Positions 37,501 through 49,485 of a stretch of DNA of 64,000 nucleotides are shown here, piece after piece. The position numbers and the translations under genes were made by a program. This stretch comes from Sabethes cyaneus (lineage: Eukaryota; Arthropoda; Insecta; Diptera; Culicidae). Location of the stretch: NCBI RefSeq assembly GCF_943734655.1, contig NC_071355.1, positions 54,832,949 to 54,896,948 of the forward strand, read 5' to 3'. The notes under the pieces were generated by a model. The model was not told where the DNA came from, did not search any database, and saw only the letters and a program-made list of their open reading frames with translations. The stretch's first letter is position 1. Each line of letters begins with the position of its first letter.

Positions 37501-37690
37501 TATGATATAAAAATGATGAATGTTACAGAAATGTTTCAAAAATTATATAAAAAATGATATAGCTATAGATATAGAAAATGGTACAAAAATAACACCAAAA
37601 AGATACAAATGATACAAAAATACATGTGAAAATTGCACACATTTATACAAAAATGACATAAAAACTATCGTAAACGGACCTAATTTTACG
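37501..37690 (-). repeat. Degenerate A-rich array
   Basis: Repeated words such as AAAAATGATA, AATGGTACAAAAATAACACC and GATACAAATGATACAAAAAT. Same type as 32293-32520. Confidence 0.55.
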
Positions 37691-40399
37691 CACCGCATAT
37701 TTTCTTTAAAAATCATTTATTCTCAAATGAATAGCCCGTGAAAAGGCGGCGGTGGGCCCAGAGGGTTAAGCAAAGTAATTACTATTAACATTTAAATCAA
37801 ATGATTAAATGAAAAATTCATTCAGTAAAAATATTTCTGAACACCGACAATACTACGCTGAATGATCGCTAATGAGAAGCAATAAATTGTAATCGTAAAC
37901 AACTATAGAGCATTATTTCATTTTCATGCTTGACATGTTTATGTTACAAAGCGACGTACTATACAGCAAGTATTTTTGCCCGAAACGATTCATGCTACGT
38001 TCCAATTAGAGAACCATTCCATGACCGACGCCTGCTTGTGCAATAATTAGAAACAGAAGAAACTGGCGCCAATCCGCCACTGGCCGAAAGGACAAACGAT
38101 CTTTTCACAGTGCGCAACCAACCAACAGGTCCTACCGTTTTACCGTTCAAACAAATTAGCCATCACTTTGCGAATGCCATGTGGTGGTCCATGCAGTTAG
38201 ACCTTGATTACATCCAACACCCTAGACCCAGGACCGGTCAAATGAATCAATTCCCATGCCCGTGGGCATGCCACAACGACTTTTCCATACTTTTCCAGCA
38301 CATTAATTTTATCAATTGATGTGCACGGCGCGTCCCCGGCGCGCGGTCGCCGCGAGCGAGCAAGTATGACAAAAAAACAAACGCTCGCATTCATTTACGG
38401 TTCAATCGATCATTAATTCCGTTAATTGAATCCGGCGACCACTATTTCCCTTTGAGTTGATCGAACTAAAGTAAGGACGTCATACCCCGCCCGCCCAACG
38501 ATTACGGTTTCGTGTCAAGGGTCCCGGTGGGTCAGCTCTCTCTCTCTCTCTCTCTCTCTCGCGCGGGCACGTGAAAACAATACCCCTCTCAAAGCACGTT
38601 ACCATGATAAACGTATTAAATTGATTTACAAGATATCGAAGCCATATTAATGGATCAGCAGCGCCGGGTCGTTGGGGGTATTTCTTACGTAACAAGATAC
38701 TCCAACGGGTGCGGGGATAATGACATTCTACTTCCTGCTCGGTTCCTGAGCTGTTACGTATCGTAAATAGGTTCGAATTTTCCTAGATTGATGTTCGTAC
38801 GTAAGTCAAGGATATCAAAGCAGGAAGAAAGAGGGATTTGTGGCGGGAACCGCCCCGATTCAGAAGCCCCCATCATTCGATGCAAAACAGGGCTACAGCA
38901 TTATCCGTCTGTCAATCATGGGCGGAGGAAGCGTGACAGACAAATCCTGTCGACACAGTGTGTGGTTAATGTAAATAGGTAAGCTACACTTACGCGTTTC
39001 CGAACCGTTTGACGAGGATGTCACAATGAAACACTACCACTATACAGAGTCAGTTTAAAGTATCACTCTTCCACTGTGCGACGCTATTTTTAGATCGTTT
39101 AAAGCCGTAGAAAAGCTACTCGCCATTGCTGGCTGGTCCCATGTCCCCTATCGTAGTCCGTGCTTGCAAGCCAAAACGGACAGAACGGGTTTAACCCAGC
39201 CAGCCAACCAACCAATGCACCGATAATTAAATTTTCCTACACTACTTACCGTTGCATTGTCGAACAGGAGAAACTTTTCACCTTGCACACGGCGGAAAGC
39301 TAGCCAACTTTAAATCCACCTTTCCACCTTTGGCATAATCTCGTTCGCCGGGTAGCGAAAGAGGGCAATAATCCAATTTAAAACTCTCAAAGACCTCCGC
39401 AGCCGCAGAACATGGAACCAGCCGAGCACGTTGCTGGATCATACCTATCCTACCGTAGGCCATTACCTAATCGATAGCAGTAGGTGTCGTGCGGTGTATG
39501 TGCACACTTTTGTTGCTTCCCGGCTAGCGAAATCGCCAGACTTGTAGGATTTCTTGGCCTGGCACTATGCAGCTAATGCGGCCCAAGAGACCTATACGTA
39601 TCCTTCATTAAATGAACGGGAGGTGGGTGGGAGTTATAAAAAACAAAACAGAAAAGTATAGACAGTCAGAACGGAGGTTACGGTAAAAATCAAAACAGAC
39701 TAATAAAACTTTGTTATGACACTGAATGCCAGCGCGTTCTTCGGTTTCCAAGCTTTTGGTGCCGCCACCATGAATTGTTCTCACTAAAGATGCCACATAA
39801 CATTCAACTGTGTGAATTTCTCATTTGAAAAAAAAAAATAATAGTGCGCGATTAAAGTTTAATCTAATCTGAACCATACACACCAGCGAAATCAAAGTTC
39901 GACTGGCAGTTTCTAGGCATCTGTCAGAAAATACAAAATGAACACAATTTTAGTACATATTTGCCAGGTTCGAGTTTTTTGGCATCGAACTTAGGCGAAT
40001 CGCGCGATCTGCAATGGCGTCCACATTTTCGCTCCCCCTAAGCTGCAACGACGAAAGCTGGTCTGCCTGACAAGGGTCTTTCGCTAGAACAAAAAAGCGA
40101 GTATTTATTTATTTTCAAGCGGTAAACAAACCCATCACCGAACGTGATTGTTTGGGAGCGCACACTTACCCCTCCACTTTTAGGCATATGCGAGGCGGCA
40201 CACTGCGGATGGATGGCTGTTGCCAACGTGGAATTCCACCCTCAAAGGTGGAGCAAATTTCCGTGGAAAAACAGATTTCAAGATTACCGCCACAGCATTT
40301 AATTCATGGCATTAGTTTGCTGATTTACGTGGCTTGCCTCTGCTGTTATCGAATTATGAAACTAAACACTTCCTTTTGTTTTGTTTTTTTTTTTTGTAG
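37691..40399. other. Non-coding intronic DNA
   Basis: No recognised gene. It contains a (CT)12-type dinucleotide run at 38536-38560. The last part (40380-40399) is the pyrimidine tract and TGTAG acceptor of the exon at 40400. Confidence 0.5.
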
Positions 40400-40498
40400 G
40401 TAATAACGTTCAACCAGGTGCCGAAACCAATGCCGGAACTGCATGATGCTTTATCCTACCGTGAGGAATACAATCAGCAGCAAAAAGCATCGGAATAA
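40400..40498 (+). CDS. Distal alternative last coding exon of the NMES1-like gene
   Basis: A strong pyrimidine tract and TTTTTTGTAG precede an exon that opens in phase 0, matching the phase-0 donor after KMK at 17406. It encodes VITFNQVPKPMPELHDALSY and 12 more residues, with TAA at 40496-40498. Joined to the exons at 17163-17406, the junction reads NPQKMK|VITFNQ. This parallels the vertebrate NMES1 layout, where PQK is followed by a (I/T)xxNQ and KPxxEL segment. It is therefore the better candidate for the ancestral C-terminus. AATAAA overlaps the stop (40494-40499) and recurs at 41024. The join spans a 23 kb intron and is inferred from phase and family resemblance, not from a transcript. 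Confidence 0.65.
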   Translation, partial: VITFNQVPKPMPELHDALSYREEYNQQQKASE

Positions 40499-43400
40499 AC
40501 ATTATTGGACTCCTACAATTGGCAGTAACATGGACTCAGACCCATTAGCGAAATTTATATGTAGAACAAACACTATCTAACAACTATTAACCAACTAGAA
40601 AATCCATGTTCGTAAAAAGTATAAACATTTTTACATATAGCACTCTTCTAACACTAAACATACCGTGAAACGGTCGTAACTGACGCCACAAAGCCAAAGA
40701 AGCAAAGAATCAAAACCCTTTGCTTTTTTGGCTCACAGCGTTATAATAGCACTATGCCGCTTAACAATTTTTATCAGAAAATATTTAAAACATAATGCAA
40801 AACTTGCTGCACTACTATTTATCTTATTCGACATTTATCTATGGACAATCGTAACATTTTCGATCTGTTAAAAATATGATAAAAATATGGGCGGACGGTG
40901 TATTCGGTACGTTTAGTGTTGAAAGCTTAATGTTTGCTCGTTAACTTGTATCGATGTATCGATTCCAATGTACTGTATTGCTTTAAAAACTACTTGGCAC
41001 TATCGGAGGGCATGTTTCCAACCAATAAATTATTCTCGTTTGTGTCTCTACGTAACAGCAATCAAATGGATGTTTCATTCTCCTCATAGCTCCCACCAGC
41101 TCAGTGATGTGTTTCGAAGCAGTCGTGACCTGAATCGAGAGAGAGATTAGAAAAGTAACCAGATGCGGCTTAGAGAATCGCACCGCAAAGTGTTGCCTCA
41201 CTAATGCGCGCTTCCATCCACTTGATGACTTGCCTCCTCCTAGCGCTCCATGATAATAACTATATGGAAAAGTCTAATTTACCGCAGTCGTCGCGCGTTA
41301 CTGCGCTTTTTAATTCGGTTCCACTAGTCAGATTAGTGGAGAACGATAGGATTAAGATATTTGCAATGCGGTTGTAGGAACATATAGGAACAGTAGACAA
41401 CTAATAGAACTAAAAATCACATGTTTTATACCTCGAGGTTGTTTTTACTAAAACATTACCAATCGTATGAATTAATTCATCGTGTTGTAAGTGTCAAACT
41501 GTTCACGAGTTTGTTAATGATTTCTAATGTGAATGAATAAGTATAAATTCTAGTGTCAACACTCAGCAGGAAATACAACATTCGTAATACAGCCGCCGCG
41601 AGAGATAAATTATCACCTTTAAATTAAATAATTAAAAGCCACATTATTGGTGAATGACTTACACCGGCGTCACGATTCATTGCGAAGATTTGTACTTCGA
41701 CTAGAAGAAGTTAAACACAGTTGCAAACTACGTGTTATCGTGCAATGATATTGCATGATTTATCGTAAGCTATATTTACGGCAGTGTAAAGAAAAGCAAT
41801 TTTACATCAAATGTCTAGAAAGTAATAATGTCGTCCTTACATAGGTGATTACGCATTGAGAGTTTCTCTTTGGTGTCCTTCTGTTTCGGTTAACATGGCG
41901 AAATGAATGCAGTTCAACGCATGTTTTCTTAACGATTGGCTAACTAGAAACATTAAAAATACAATTCGAAGGCAAGTCAATAGAAAGTCATTTTAAATAC
42001 TATACTAAGTTAAATAAACTATAGTTTGTTTTTAAGTGTCTCAGTAACATACTAAAGTTGAATGAAAGCAAAGTCGAAAGTTTTTCGCAATCAAATTCCG
42101 CTGGCAATTAAAAATTTCTTTAGCAGAATAAACGGTTACTTTACTGCTAATCCTCGTCTGGTTCTGACAAAGCTTTATTTGTAACTAACCACTGACAAGA
42201 AGAACTCGAATAGAACTTTGGATGCCAATTTACAACAGCTTTGCAGTCAAAGACTAAGTAACGGAAAGTAAAAAATGCCAGAAATGCTAGTAAACTGTGA
42301 ATTTATTGCTAACTAATGTTAATGCTTGTTGGATAGTCATAGTAAATAAAGCCAGCAATGATGATACGTTCAAATGCATTTGCATCGCCGTGATAAACGA
42401 AATAAAGGGAAAGACGAAGACAAACTCTCATTGCCACATAAGTTCTTTTGAAAAGTTACGCAAGAATTAGTGTAGCTCCATTTAACCATAGTCTGCCAAG
42501 TACAGAATAATAAAACTACCGCAGGACAATGAAGCACTAATTATGAAGCACATCCATTGAACGAACTAACAAATCGAACTACTTCTTAGCTTTCCAAGCA
42601 CAGTCATCAATACGATATGCCACCAAATGGCTTTTATGATTTCATATAGGGTATATTGCTGCTTCGTCGTAATTGACTATTCTCGTCTTACCCGACACAT
42701 ATTATTAAAAATATCAGCGTTTTTTATGACACATAATGCACACAATTATTTCCTAATATTTTAGTTTGTTGATCAATCAAAGTGGGCTGAGACCTATTTA
42801 AATGCATTTTTGCATCAAAGAATTCCTAGCAGCCAAATTTCCTACGTTTTTTCGTGTGACGAAGAGGAAAATGTCGACAAATCGTTTCAATTTCCGTCAT
42901 TCATAAAATAAAAATAACTCACGCAACGCATTGTCGTTATTCTGCAGCTGGGAAAACTTGCACGACCCACAGAAATTTTTGCAGAATAACATTTGTCATG
43001 CTGTCCTACACAAATACATGGGCGCTAATTTCGTAAACATTGTTGTACTTTTTAGTTCTGATGATGAAAAATTTTGATGGACGGATTTTAAAACAGTCCC
43101 ACGCATTTAAGAAATAAATTCAGTTGCGTCATTTCAATAAAATGCTTATAATAATCGCTTTTTAGTGAAATTAAAGTGCACGGATCGAAAGGTAAGTGTG
43201 ATTGAGTCTAGTCAGGACAAGAACTTTTGGATTATTCGTTACATCCATCCAAGAAATGATGAAAATTGAAGTGGATTTCCTTACTACGACGGGAATTAGA
43301 AATAAACGCTAATTATGTTTCAAAAAGTTAGCCGAAGGGAAAGTTAATACTGTGGCGATTATAATGATTGGAAATGATAATATGACAGCACATTTCGGTA

Positions 43401-43504
43401 TTCTTCCGGTAGGTATGCGTTTTGAAATTGTATAAAACTGAAATCTTGCTGTAAATTCAACCTTTAAAAAATCTTGAAAGCGATAAATTATCGCATTGTG
43501 TAAT
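40499..43504. other. 3' UTR of the distal isoform, then non-coding DNA
   Basis: The first few hundred bases are probably 3' UTR, with a candidate poly(A) signal AATAAA at 41024-41029. The remainder has no recognised gene or repeat. Confidence 0.45.
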
Positions 43505-44470
43505 TCCTATTATAGTGACGGCGCGAAAAAGACATCGTGAACCGTGAGATCCAAAGGAAGTTGTACTCTCTGCAGATTTCACAAGCAATTGCGGTCGAAT
43601 AGTTTCCGAGAGGAAACTGTCAAGAACGTTCTTTGGCGGCGTACGTGAAAACGAAATATGGAGTTAAAGCAGAGGAGCGTTTGGTGCGAAAAATGTAAGA
43701 CTGAATACTGGGTACTGGGAATCGTGGCACTGGGACTCCAACTCAGAATTTCTCGATTAGTACTCGAGTGCTTTACGCATTTAAACTATACCACACCCAT
43801 GTATTAATTAGTCTCAGATCTAGTTTTTGTCCTGCCAGTCCAAGCGTTCCATCTTTCGCACACATACGCTCCCCCGGTGACGGTTATTATATGTAATATG
43901 ACTGCCCTTCGCTTCTACACGAGAAAATAGACTGTTATGATGGAACGGTTGGACTGGTAGGACACAAACTAGATCTGAGACTAAATAATACATGGGTGTG
44001 GTATAGTTTAAATGCGTAAAGCACTCGAGTACTAATCGAGAAATTCTGGGTTGGAGTCCCAGTGCCACGAACTAAACCCAATATATTTTTAGCCGCAGAT
44101 CGAAAACTTGCTTAGTATTCAGTCTAACATTTTTCGCACCAAACGCTTTTCTGCTTTAATCAAAAAAGAGTTTACGTTTGACCGCGAAAAAGTCAGTACC
44201 AATAAAAACAAAGAAATATGGAGGTTGAGGATGAACCATGAACTCGGATAGTTTTACGAAGAAGCCAGTATTCGTCAGGTGGTTAAACCTGGATGGATAC
44301 GGTGCGCAAGGCATGTCTTGCAGGACAACTATCCTGCGAAGATTGTGGTTGATTCAAATCCGGTAGAAATAGAACGACCAGGAGCATAGCAAGCAAGATG
44401 GTTACACCAGGTGGAGTATCCAAGGATTTGAAGAGCGGCAACAAACAGCCGAGTAAACAGGAGTTATTAT
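43505..44470 (+). pseudogene. Non-LTR retrotransposon 3'-end relic, split by a fold-back element
   Basis: The left part (about 43505-43662) reads in broken frame toward GGVRENEIWR. The right part (44213-44470) continues IWRLRMNHELG and later VLQDNYPAKIV and RWLHQVE. Together they resemble the region downstream of the polymerase in many insect non-LTR elements (NHEL..LY ... GH..RM-DNNPAKKVF ... RWLDQV). GAAATATGGAG occurs on both sides of the inserted fold-back element and reads in frame with each half, so it is the target duplication. Stops and frameshifts show the relic is dead. Confidence 0.6.
43664..44212. mobile_element. Fold-back element with SINE-like arms
   Basis: Left arm 43664-43857 and right arm 43937-44159 are inverted copies of each other (for example TTAAAGCAG...GCGTTTGGTGCG against CGCACCAAACGC...CTGCTTTAA). 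The loop is about 80 bp. Each arm carries a segment with a tRNA-like B box (GGTTGGAGTCCCAG), so this may be two SINEs joined head to head. GAAATATGGAG at 43653-43663 and again near 44214-44224 is consistent with an 11-bp target duplication. The last 50 bp before the second copy are A-rich and outside the palindrome. Confidence 0.65.
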
Positions 44471-44595
44471 ATTAAACAAGTCATGTAAATCAGAAGGCAA
44501 TTTACATAATAAATATCTACGATCTTTTTATAACTTATGGCAGCAAAAAAAAGTTTTTCAGATATGTCAGTAGACAGCTACAGTTGTCCAGCAAC
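44471..44595. other. Spacer between two non-LTR relics
   Basis: Short AT-rich stretch with no feature. Confidence 0.3.
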
Positions 44596-45077
44596 TGTCA
44601 GCGGAAGAAGCCGCTATGGGGTACTTCCAAACAATTGATTGGATAACAAAATACTCAATGGAGGGAAAACCGAACGAACAGTGGGAGCACAATCATAACA
44701 TGGCAAGCGCCATAGCGCAAAAAATATTGATCACAACTGTATTTAGAACCCAAGTGAATGATAGACAAAAAGAACTGTACCAGAACTTACATGTTAGTGG
44801 CAGCAACTGTGCCGAACAGACCACCAAGGGACATCGAGCTACTAAAAATTGTTGAAAAGACACTTCATTGCCAAACCAAAACACCAATATCTTGCGATAT
44901 TACAAACGAAATCAGGAGCTTACTACTGTAATCTGCAATAGCAGGAAAGTGAGCCTAATTACCGATGAAGTGCAGATAGTCGAACGCTGGTGGGAATATT
45001 TTAAAGTAATACAAAAATGCTTCACATTTCAGTCGGAAGGAGACTACGAAAGAATATTGGAAAGATCTCTATAATAG
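44596..45077 (+). pseudogene. Non-LTR retrotransposon relic, endonuclease-to-RT linker
   Basis: Two broken frames, 44616-44855 and 44868-45074. The second reads YKRNQELTTVICNSRK and then VERWWEYFKVIQ. This resembles the segment FYKR(V/I)N...L-D...(R)W-EHFE-LL that precedes the polymerase domain in insect non-LTR elements. The polymerase resumes beyond an inserted TIR element, at 46650. A stop separates the two frames, and the element is dead. Confidence 0.55.
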
Positions 45078-45082
45078 GTGTA

Positions 45083-46647
45083 AAGCTGAGCAATCCTCGC
45101 TGAAACGGGGCCACTTCTGACACGAGGTCTTCAAATATTGAAACTTTTATACTTAATTGATTGAAAATGATCAAAAAATAAGAATTACACGTTTAATATT
45201 TCGAATTTTCAGTAGCAACACAAACCATTTCATGAGAATTCCGGAGTAATTCGCGATAAGGGCGCAACTAGTCAAGTGTAAACAATGAGGAATATTACTG
45301 TGATAATTTGCCAGTACATTTTCAAGTCATAATTTAAATAAAAGTTACAAAAATCAACTTTAAAGACATAAATTGGTGTAGAATAAATCAGTCTTATAAT
45401 TTCACAACAATACTGCATAAAATTTGTGCATTCAAGCTCAAAATCTAAGTTTTATAGTTGAACCCCTTGGAATGAGCCTCAAAGCATTTTGACAATGAGA
45501 TTCGCCCAGCCCTGTTTCGCCTTGTTTTGATTTTTTTATTTAGTTACGCCTGTTTATAATGCGCCTGTGTTTTGAAAACAACGCAGTTTCGCTGTTTACT
45601 ATCGCCTGTTTACAAAACGATTTGCAAATAAGCCTGTCACTTCATAACAATGCAAGGGGCTAAACTGCAAATTGTCTTTTGTTTTGATTAAACACTACTT
45701 TCGCCCATTACTAAAAACTTGCTTTAAATAATTCTAACGATTAAAACAGAAAAAAGGATTCTTGCCAATGATATTATCAGTCTTTTTAAGGCTGATGGTG
45801 TGATAAAACGATTTGTTTACAATTTGCCAGTTGAGCCCCAATCGCGAATCACTCCGGAATTGTAAACCTTGAAACAGAAGATGAATTGTTTCATTTAGTT
45901 AATGTCACTGCACATCTAATTCGATTTTCTTATAGCATTTTTTCTCATCTTTCCAATGGTGATCTTAAAATTGAAATAGGTCGGGGGGATCATGGCGAAA
46001 ATGGCGATTTTTGATAAAATCCAACATGGCGACCAAATCCAAGATGGCCACCAGTTTTTTTCACTTCATTTTAAAATCCTATTCTTCCTTTTTATCAAAC
46101 CGTGTCATTTGTAGTTTATTTCATAGCAAATTTTGGAAATGTTACAATAATTATATGAAAATTGTGAACCTTGCTACAGATGACTGGTTGTTTCATTCAG
46201 AATGACAATGCACACGTAATTTTATGAATATTTTTTGTAGGCTTTTTTTCTCATCTTTCCAATGGTGGTCCTAAAATGAAAATAGGTTGGGAGGCTCATG
46301 GCACAAACGGCGATTTATTGGTAAAATCCAATATGGCGACCAAATCCCAGATGGCCGCCAAAAATTTGTTTACTCCATTTGAAAGCCCTGTTCTTCTTAT
46401 TTACAGAACCGTGCCATTTGTTAGTTGTTTCATTGAAAATTTAGGAACATTTAGGTCACATGATATTGATCTCAAGGTTTGCTGAAAATTCAACTTTTTT
46501 GAAACATTCAAGCCCCTTGGCGAATGAGGGGTCCACTGTTTCGGTGTATTAATTTTTGAATTGTTCCTACCAATTAAGTATAAAAGTTTCAATATTTGAA
46601 GACCTTGCGTCAGTAGTGGCCCAGTTTCAGCGAGAATAACTCAGCTA
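45083..46647. mobile_element. TIR transposable element with tandem internal repeat
   Basis: Long inverted termini of about 75-85 bp. The left reads AAGCTGAGCAATCCTCGCTG then TCTTCAAATATTGAAACTTT; the right end is its inverted counterpart (AAAGTTTCAATATTTGAAGA ... CTCAGCTA). The flanks allow a TA duplication, but one terminal base mismatches, so the exact edge is uncertain by a base or two. Length is 1.56 kb. There is no transposase. It contains two tandem copies of a ~305-bp module (see separate entry) and is inserted into a non-LTR relic. Confidence 0.7.
45900..46450 (+). repeat. Two tandem ~305-bp modules with ATGGCGACCAAATCC
   Basis: CTCATCTTTCCAATGGTG, then AAATAGGT(C/T)GGG, then ATGGCGACCAAATCC and (A/C)AGATGGCC occur twice, the second copy about 305 bp after the first. 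They lie in the interior of the TIR element. The ATGGC(G/C) words look like start codons but do not open real genes. Confidence 0.75.
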
Positions 46648-46649
46648 TA

Positions 46650-46960
46650 AAGAACGGCATTCATTCGAAAGCCGGAAGTGAGCAGGTATAAGATGAATAT
46701 TGCTCGACTAACAAGAACCTGCGACGATCTGATCGGATAAACTCGTGCCCTGCTTATAAAACTAATCAACTAGTCGATTGCAATAATCGCCAAAGCATGA
46801 CAAGTTGAATCGTTAAAGTCAATAACAACACAAAGACTTCATCCTGAAAACTTCAAGGCAGCGTACGATTCAGTTAGACTAACTGTATGTATATTTCGCC
46901 GTATTGAGCGCGTATTAAAGAAGAATGTGCTCATAATTAGTTTTGTCGAAAAGACTGATT
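46650..46960 (+). pseudogene. Non-LTR reverse transcriptase relic (FKAAYDSV)
   Basis: Around 46850-46885 the frame reads NFKAAYDSVRLTV. This is the catalytic D-F-K-A-A-Y-D-S-V block of insect non-LTR reverse transcriptases, with the first D changed to N. It lies directly to the right of the inserted TIR element, and with 44596-45077 on the left it makes one interrupted copy. No further polymerase motif is legible. Confidence 0.55.
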
Positions 46961-47096
46961 AGCCTGACTGGTTGAGCGTGTGGGGCGCTATATCTCTACA
47001 TATGTATTTGCGTTGGTAGGAGGAAATTCTTATCAAGTTAGGAACTATATGCTTCAAGAAGTGTTTCGTCGTTCAAGTTCTGAGTAATTTATTGTA

Positions 47097-47186
47097 ACGG
47101 AGTTCAGCATCGCTTGCTCTCGTGCTTGTTTCGTTGTTAAAAACTTTGGCAACCGTCTTTTTGGGAACTCGTAACAATTGCGCAGT
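47097..47186 (+). repeat. Short dispersed repeat shared with 4.1 kb
   Basis: Similar to 4072-4170 in the same orientation (GGAGTTCAGCATCG(C/T)TTGCT ... ACAATTGCGCAGTT). It directly precedes the Helitron-like fragment. Confidence 0.5.
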
Positions 47187-47187
47187 T

Positions 47188-47595
47188 ATTTATACCTATA
47201 AAAATGAATTTCTGTCCGTCTGTTTGTATGTTCCTTACAGGCTCGGAAACTACTGAACCGATCGGCGTGAAAATTCATACGCACGAGATGGTTAGAGACC
47301 CCTCGTCCCTCTAAGAAGGGGGGGGGGGGGGGGGGGGCTCCCATACAAATGAAATAAATTTTTTTGCATAACTCGATAACTTCTCAAGCTAGTTAAACAA
47401 AATTTGACATGCGAGGGTTTTACGAGTAGAATGTTTATCTATGGTATATTGAGACCCGCTTTAAGAGGGGGATTCCCAAACAAATGAAATACAAATTTCC
47501 TCATAACTCAAGAACTAATTAAGCAAATGGAACCAAATTTTGCATGTGTGGGCTTTGGAGGCAGGATTTTTTTCTATGGTGAATCAGGACGGGTC
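47188..47595 (+). mobile_element. Helitron-like fragment, 5' part only
   Basis: Begins TATACCTATAAAAATG with a damaged TC start. It continues with the TTTCTGTC leader, GAAACTACTGAACCGATCGG, a run of about 20 G near 47318-47337, and two minisatellite units. It stops near 47595 with no 3' end, so it is truncated. Confidence 0.65.
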
Positions 47596-48309
47596 TGTAC
47601 CTTTCCCTACTAACACAAATCATATCCCGTGACAGTCTTGGAGATGAACTGTGTAGAGATGTGGAGATGTGGTGCCCGCGATTTCTAGCAACAACAAGTG
47701 CCGGACTAATATTATTTCCTTTTCACAGGTAATACAACGCCTCTTGGTCGTGGTCAGCGTCGTTATTGGTCAACTGTCAAGGTATTGAATCAGTAAAAGT
47801 TGCACAATGAGCATGTCTTGGTACTCTCAAGCACCATTCAATTGATTGTTTGAGCAATCTTACTGGTTAGGCCAATCATGGAGTGCAACTACGAGCCGTC
47901 AACTCAATCTAAACATAAGCTAAGACTGGTTAAGTTAATACGTGCTGGAAGACTTCCAATCCCAAATTCAGTCTTCCGGTACTTTTTCTACTCTGAGGGA
48001 AAAGATATGTGCTAGAAGACTCAAAATCCCAAATTTAATCTTCCGGTAGTTTTTCTACTCTGAGATCTAGGAAGTAAATCATATGTATCTGCTCTAATCT
48101 GATAAATCTTTGTACCAATAACAATTCTGTTCTCTTGTTCTGTTGGTTACGTATCCATTCAAAGCTCATTGAAGTCCTACTTGCGCCTGTCGACAACATT
48201 CTGTTAATGAGTCACATTTGGAATATAGATACGTTTTAGGAAGATCTTCTTTTGTAAGCAAGCAGCAGGCGTCAACTAGATTTCGAAATTTTATCGAAAA
48301 TCACCATAC
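47596..48309. other. Non-coding DNA with a 60-bp tandem duplication
   Basis: TGCTGGAAGACTTCCAATCC ... CTACTCTGAG near 47941-47997 is followed by a diverged second copy at 48010-48064. Otherwise nothing is recognised. Confidence 0.5.
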
Positions 48310-49485
48310 CTAACTTGATGTACTCCCAAAATGTGCGTGGATTACGTAGTAGAATAAACGAAACGGGAACTGCTTCGTTCCAATTGCGATTGCGATATCT
48401 CTTTGTTTACTAAAACTTGGCTTCAACTCAATGTTTAGAGTTATCTTGCGTGCACCGTTGACTTCGGTTTGCACTGAACCCATCTTGTGTAGCTCTACAA
48501 ATGTTTCATATATGACACCCATAGATTGTACCTCTATTAGGACCGTAACTGAGCGTAGCTGACCGCAACAACTCACCCTGCTGCGACGGTTCTGCATTAA
48601 TTGGTAAATCAATTACAACAAAGCAATTTTTCTGTATATTAAAGATTAACTGCGGATTGAATTGAATGAATAATGTGTTTCAGTTCTTTTATGTTATTAA
48701 ACATTTTATGTAAGGTTGAAATCCAAAATAATAAAATGATGGATGATCAAAGGAAGCACTTAGAAGACTAGTACTGAAATAAATTTTGCTTAATCTACAG
48801 AAACAATTTTGGGTCGAAGAGAATTGTGCAATTTCACGCATAACCTTTCAGCTCGGCGGTAAATACAATTCATCTGCCACCTGCACAGATTTTACCATCA
48901 TCACAGCGAAGATTATTCCCCGTGTATAGAATGCTGCACAGGCACAGTTTGGTAAGCTTTCAACTCATCGTCAAGTTCGAGTAAAAATTGATTACCGTGT
49001 GTAGACCGCACGTGTGGGAGATACTTACCTAAAGGTGGTTCCATGCAATCTATATTGATTGAAAACAGAGAAAAAGAGAAAAACAAGAGAGGACAAAGTT
49101 TTATAATTGTCTGCTTGTGAACAAATGTGGTTTTCGGATGCAACTAACGTATCTATAGTATTCGCATGGTTAGTAATTGAGTACTTTGGCGCAAGCAGGT
49201 AACAGATTCAGAGGGAAGCTAAACTCTCTTTTAGTCTACCAAATACAATACAATAGATGGGAAAAAATTCTTAAACCAGTTACCGAAGTTTTCAGCGTTA
49301 TGTTTTACCAGACATGGACAAACCACAAACCAAGCTACATATAAGCCCCGACAGCAGAGAAAAATACAACCCCAATCAAGGTACTTTTTCATTTCTATAG
49401 TGATGTTACATAATACATAGCAACTAACCATAACCACCATGGCACGAATCGACATACTCTCGCTGAACGAAATGGACTTAATCAA
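48310..49485 (-). other. Coding-like fragments on the - strand, unassigned
   Basis: Three open stretches do not overlap better candidates: 49485-49231 (hydrophobic, with MSIRAMVVMVSCYVL), 49143-48913 and 48612-48310 (YETFVELHKMGSVQTEVNG). A 21-nt micro-exon-like segment (49052-49032) sits between an AATATAG acceptor and a GTAAGTAT donor. Near 48860 one frame reads LRCDDGKICAGGR before a stop, a cysteine pattern seen in secreted proteins. I could not join these into one gene, and I recognise no family. They may be exons of an unknown gene, a relic, or chance. Confidence 0.2.
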
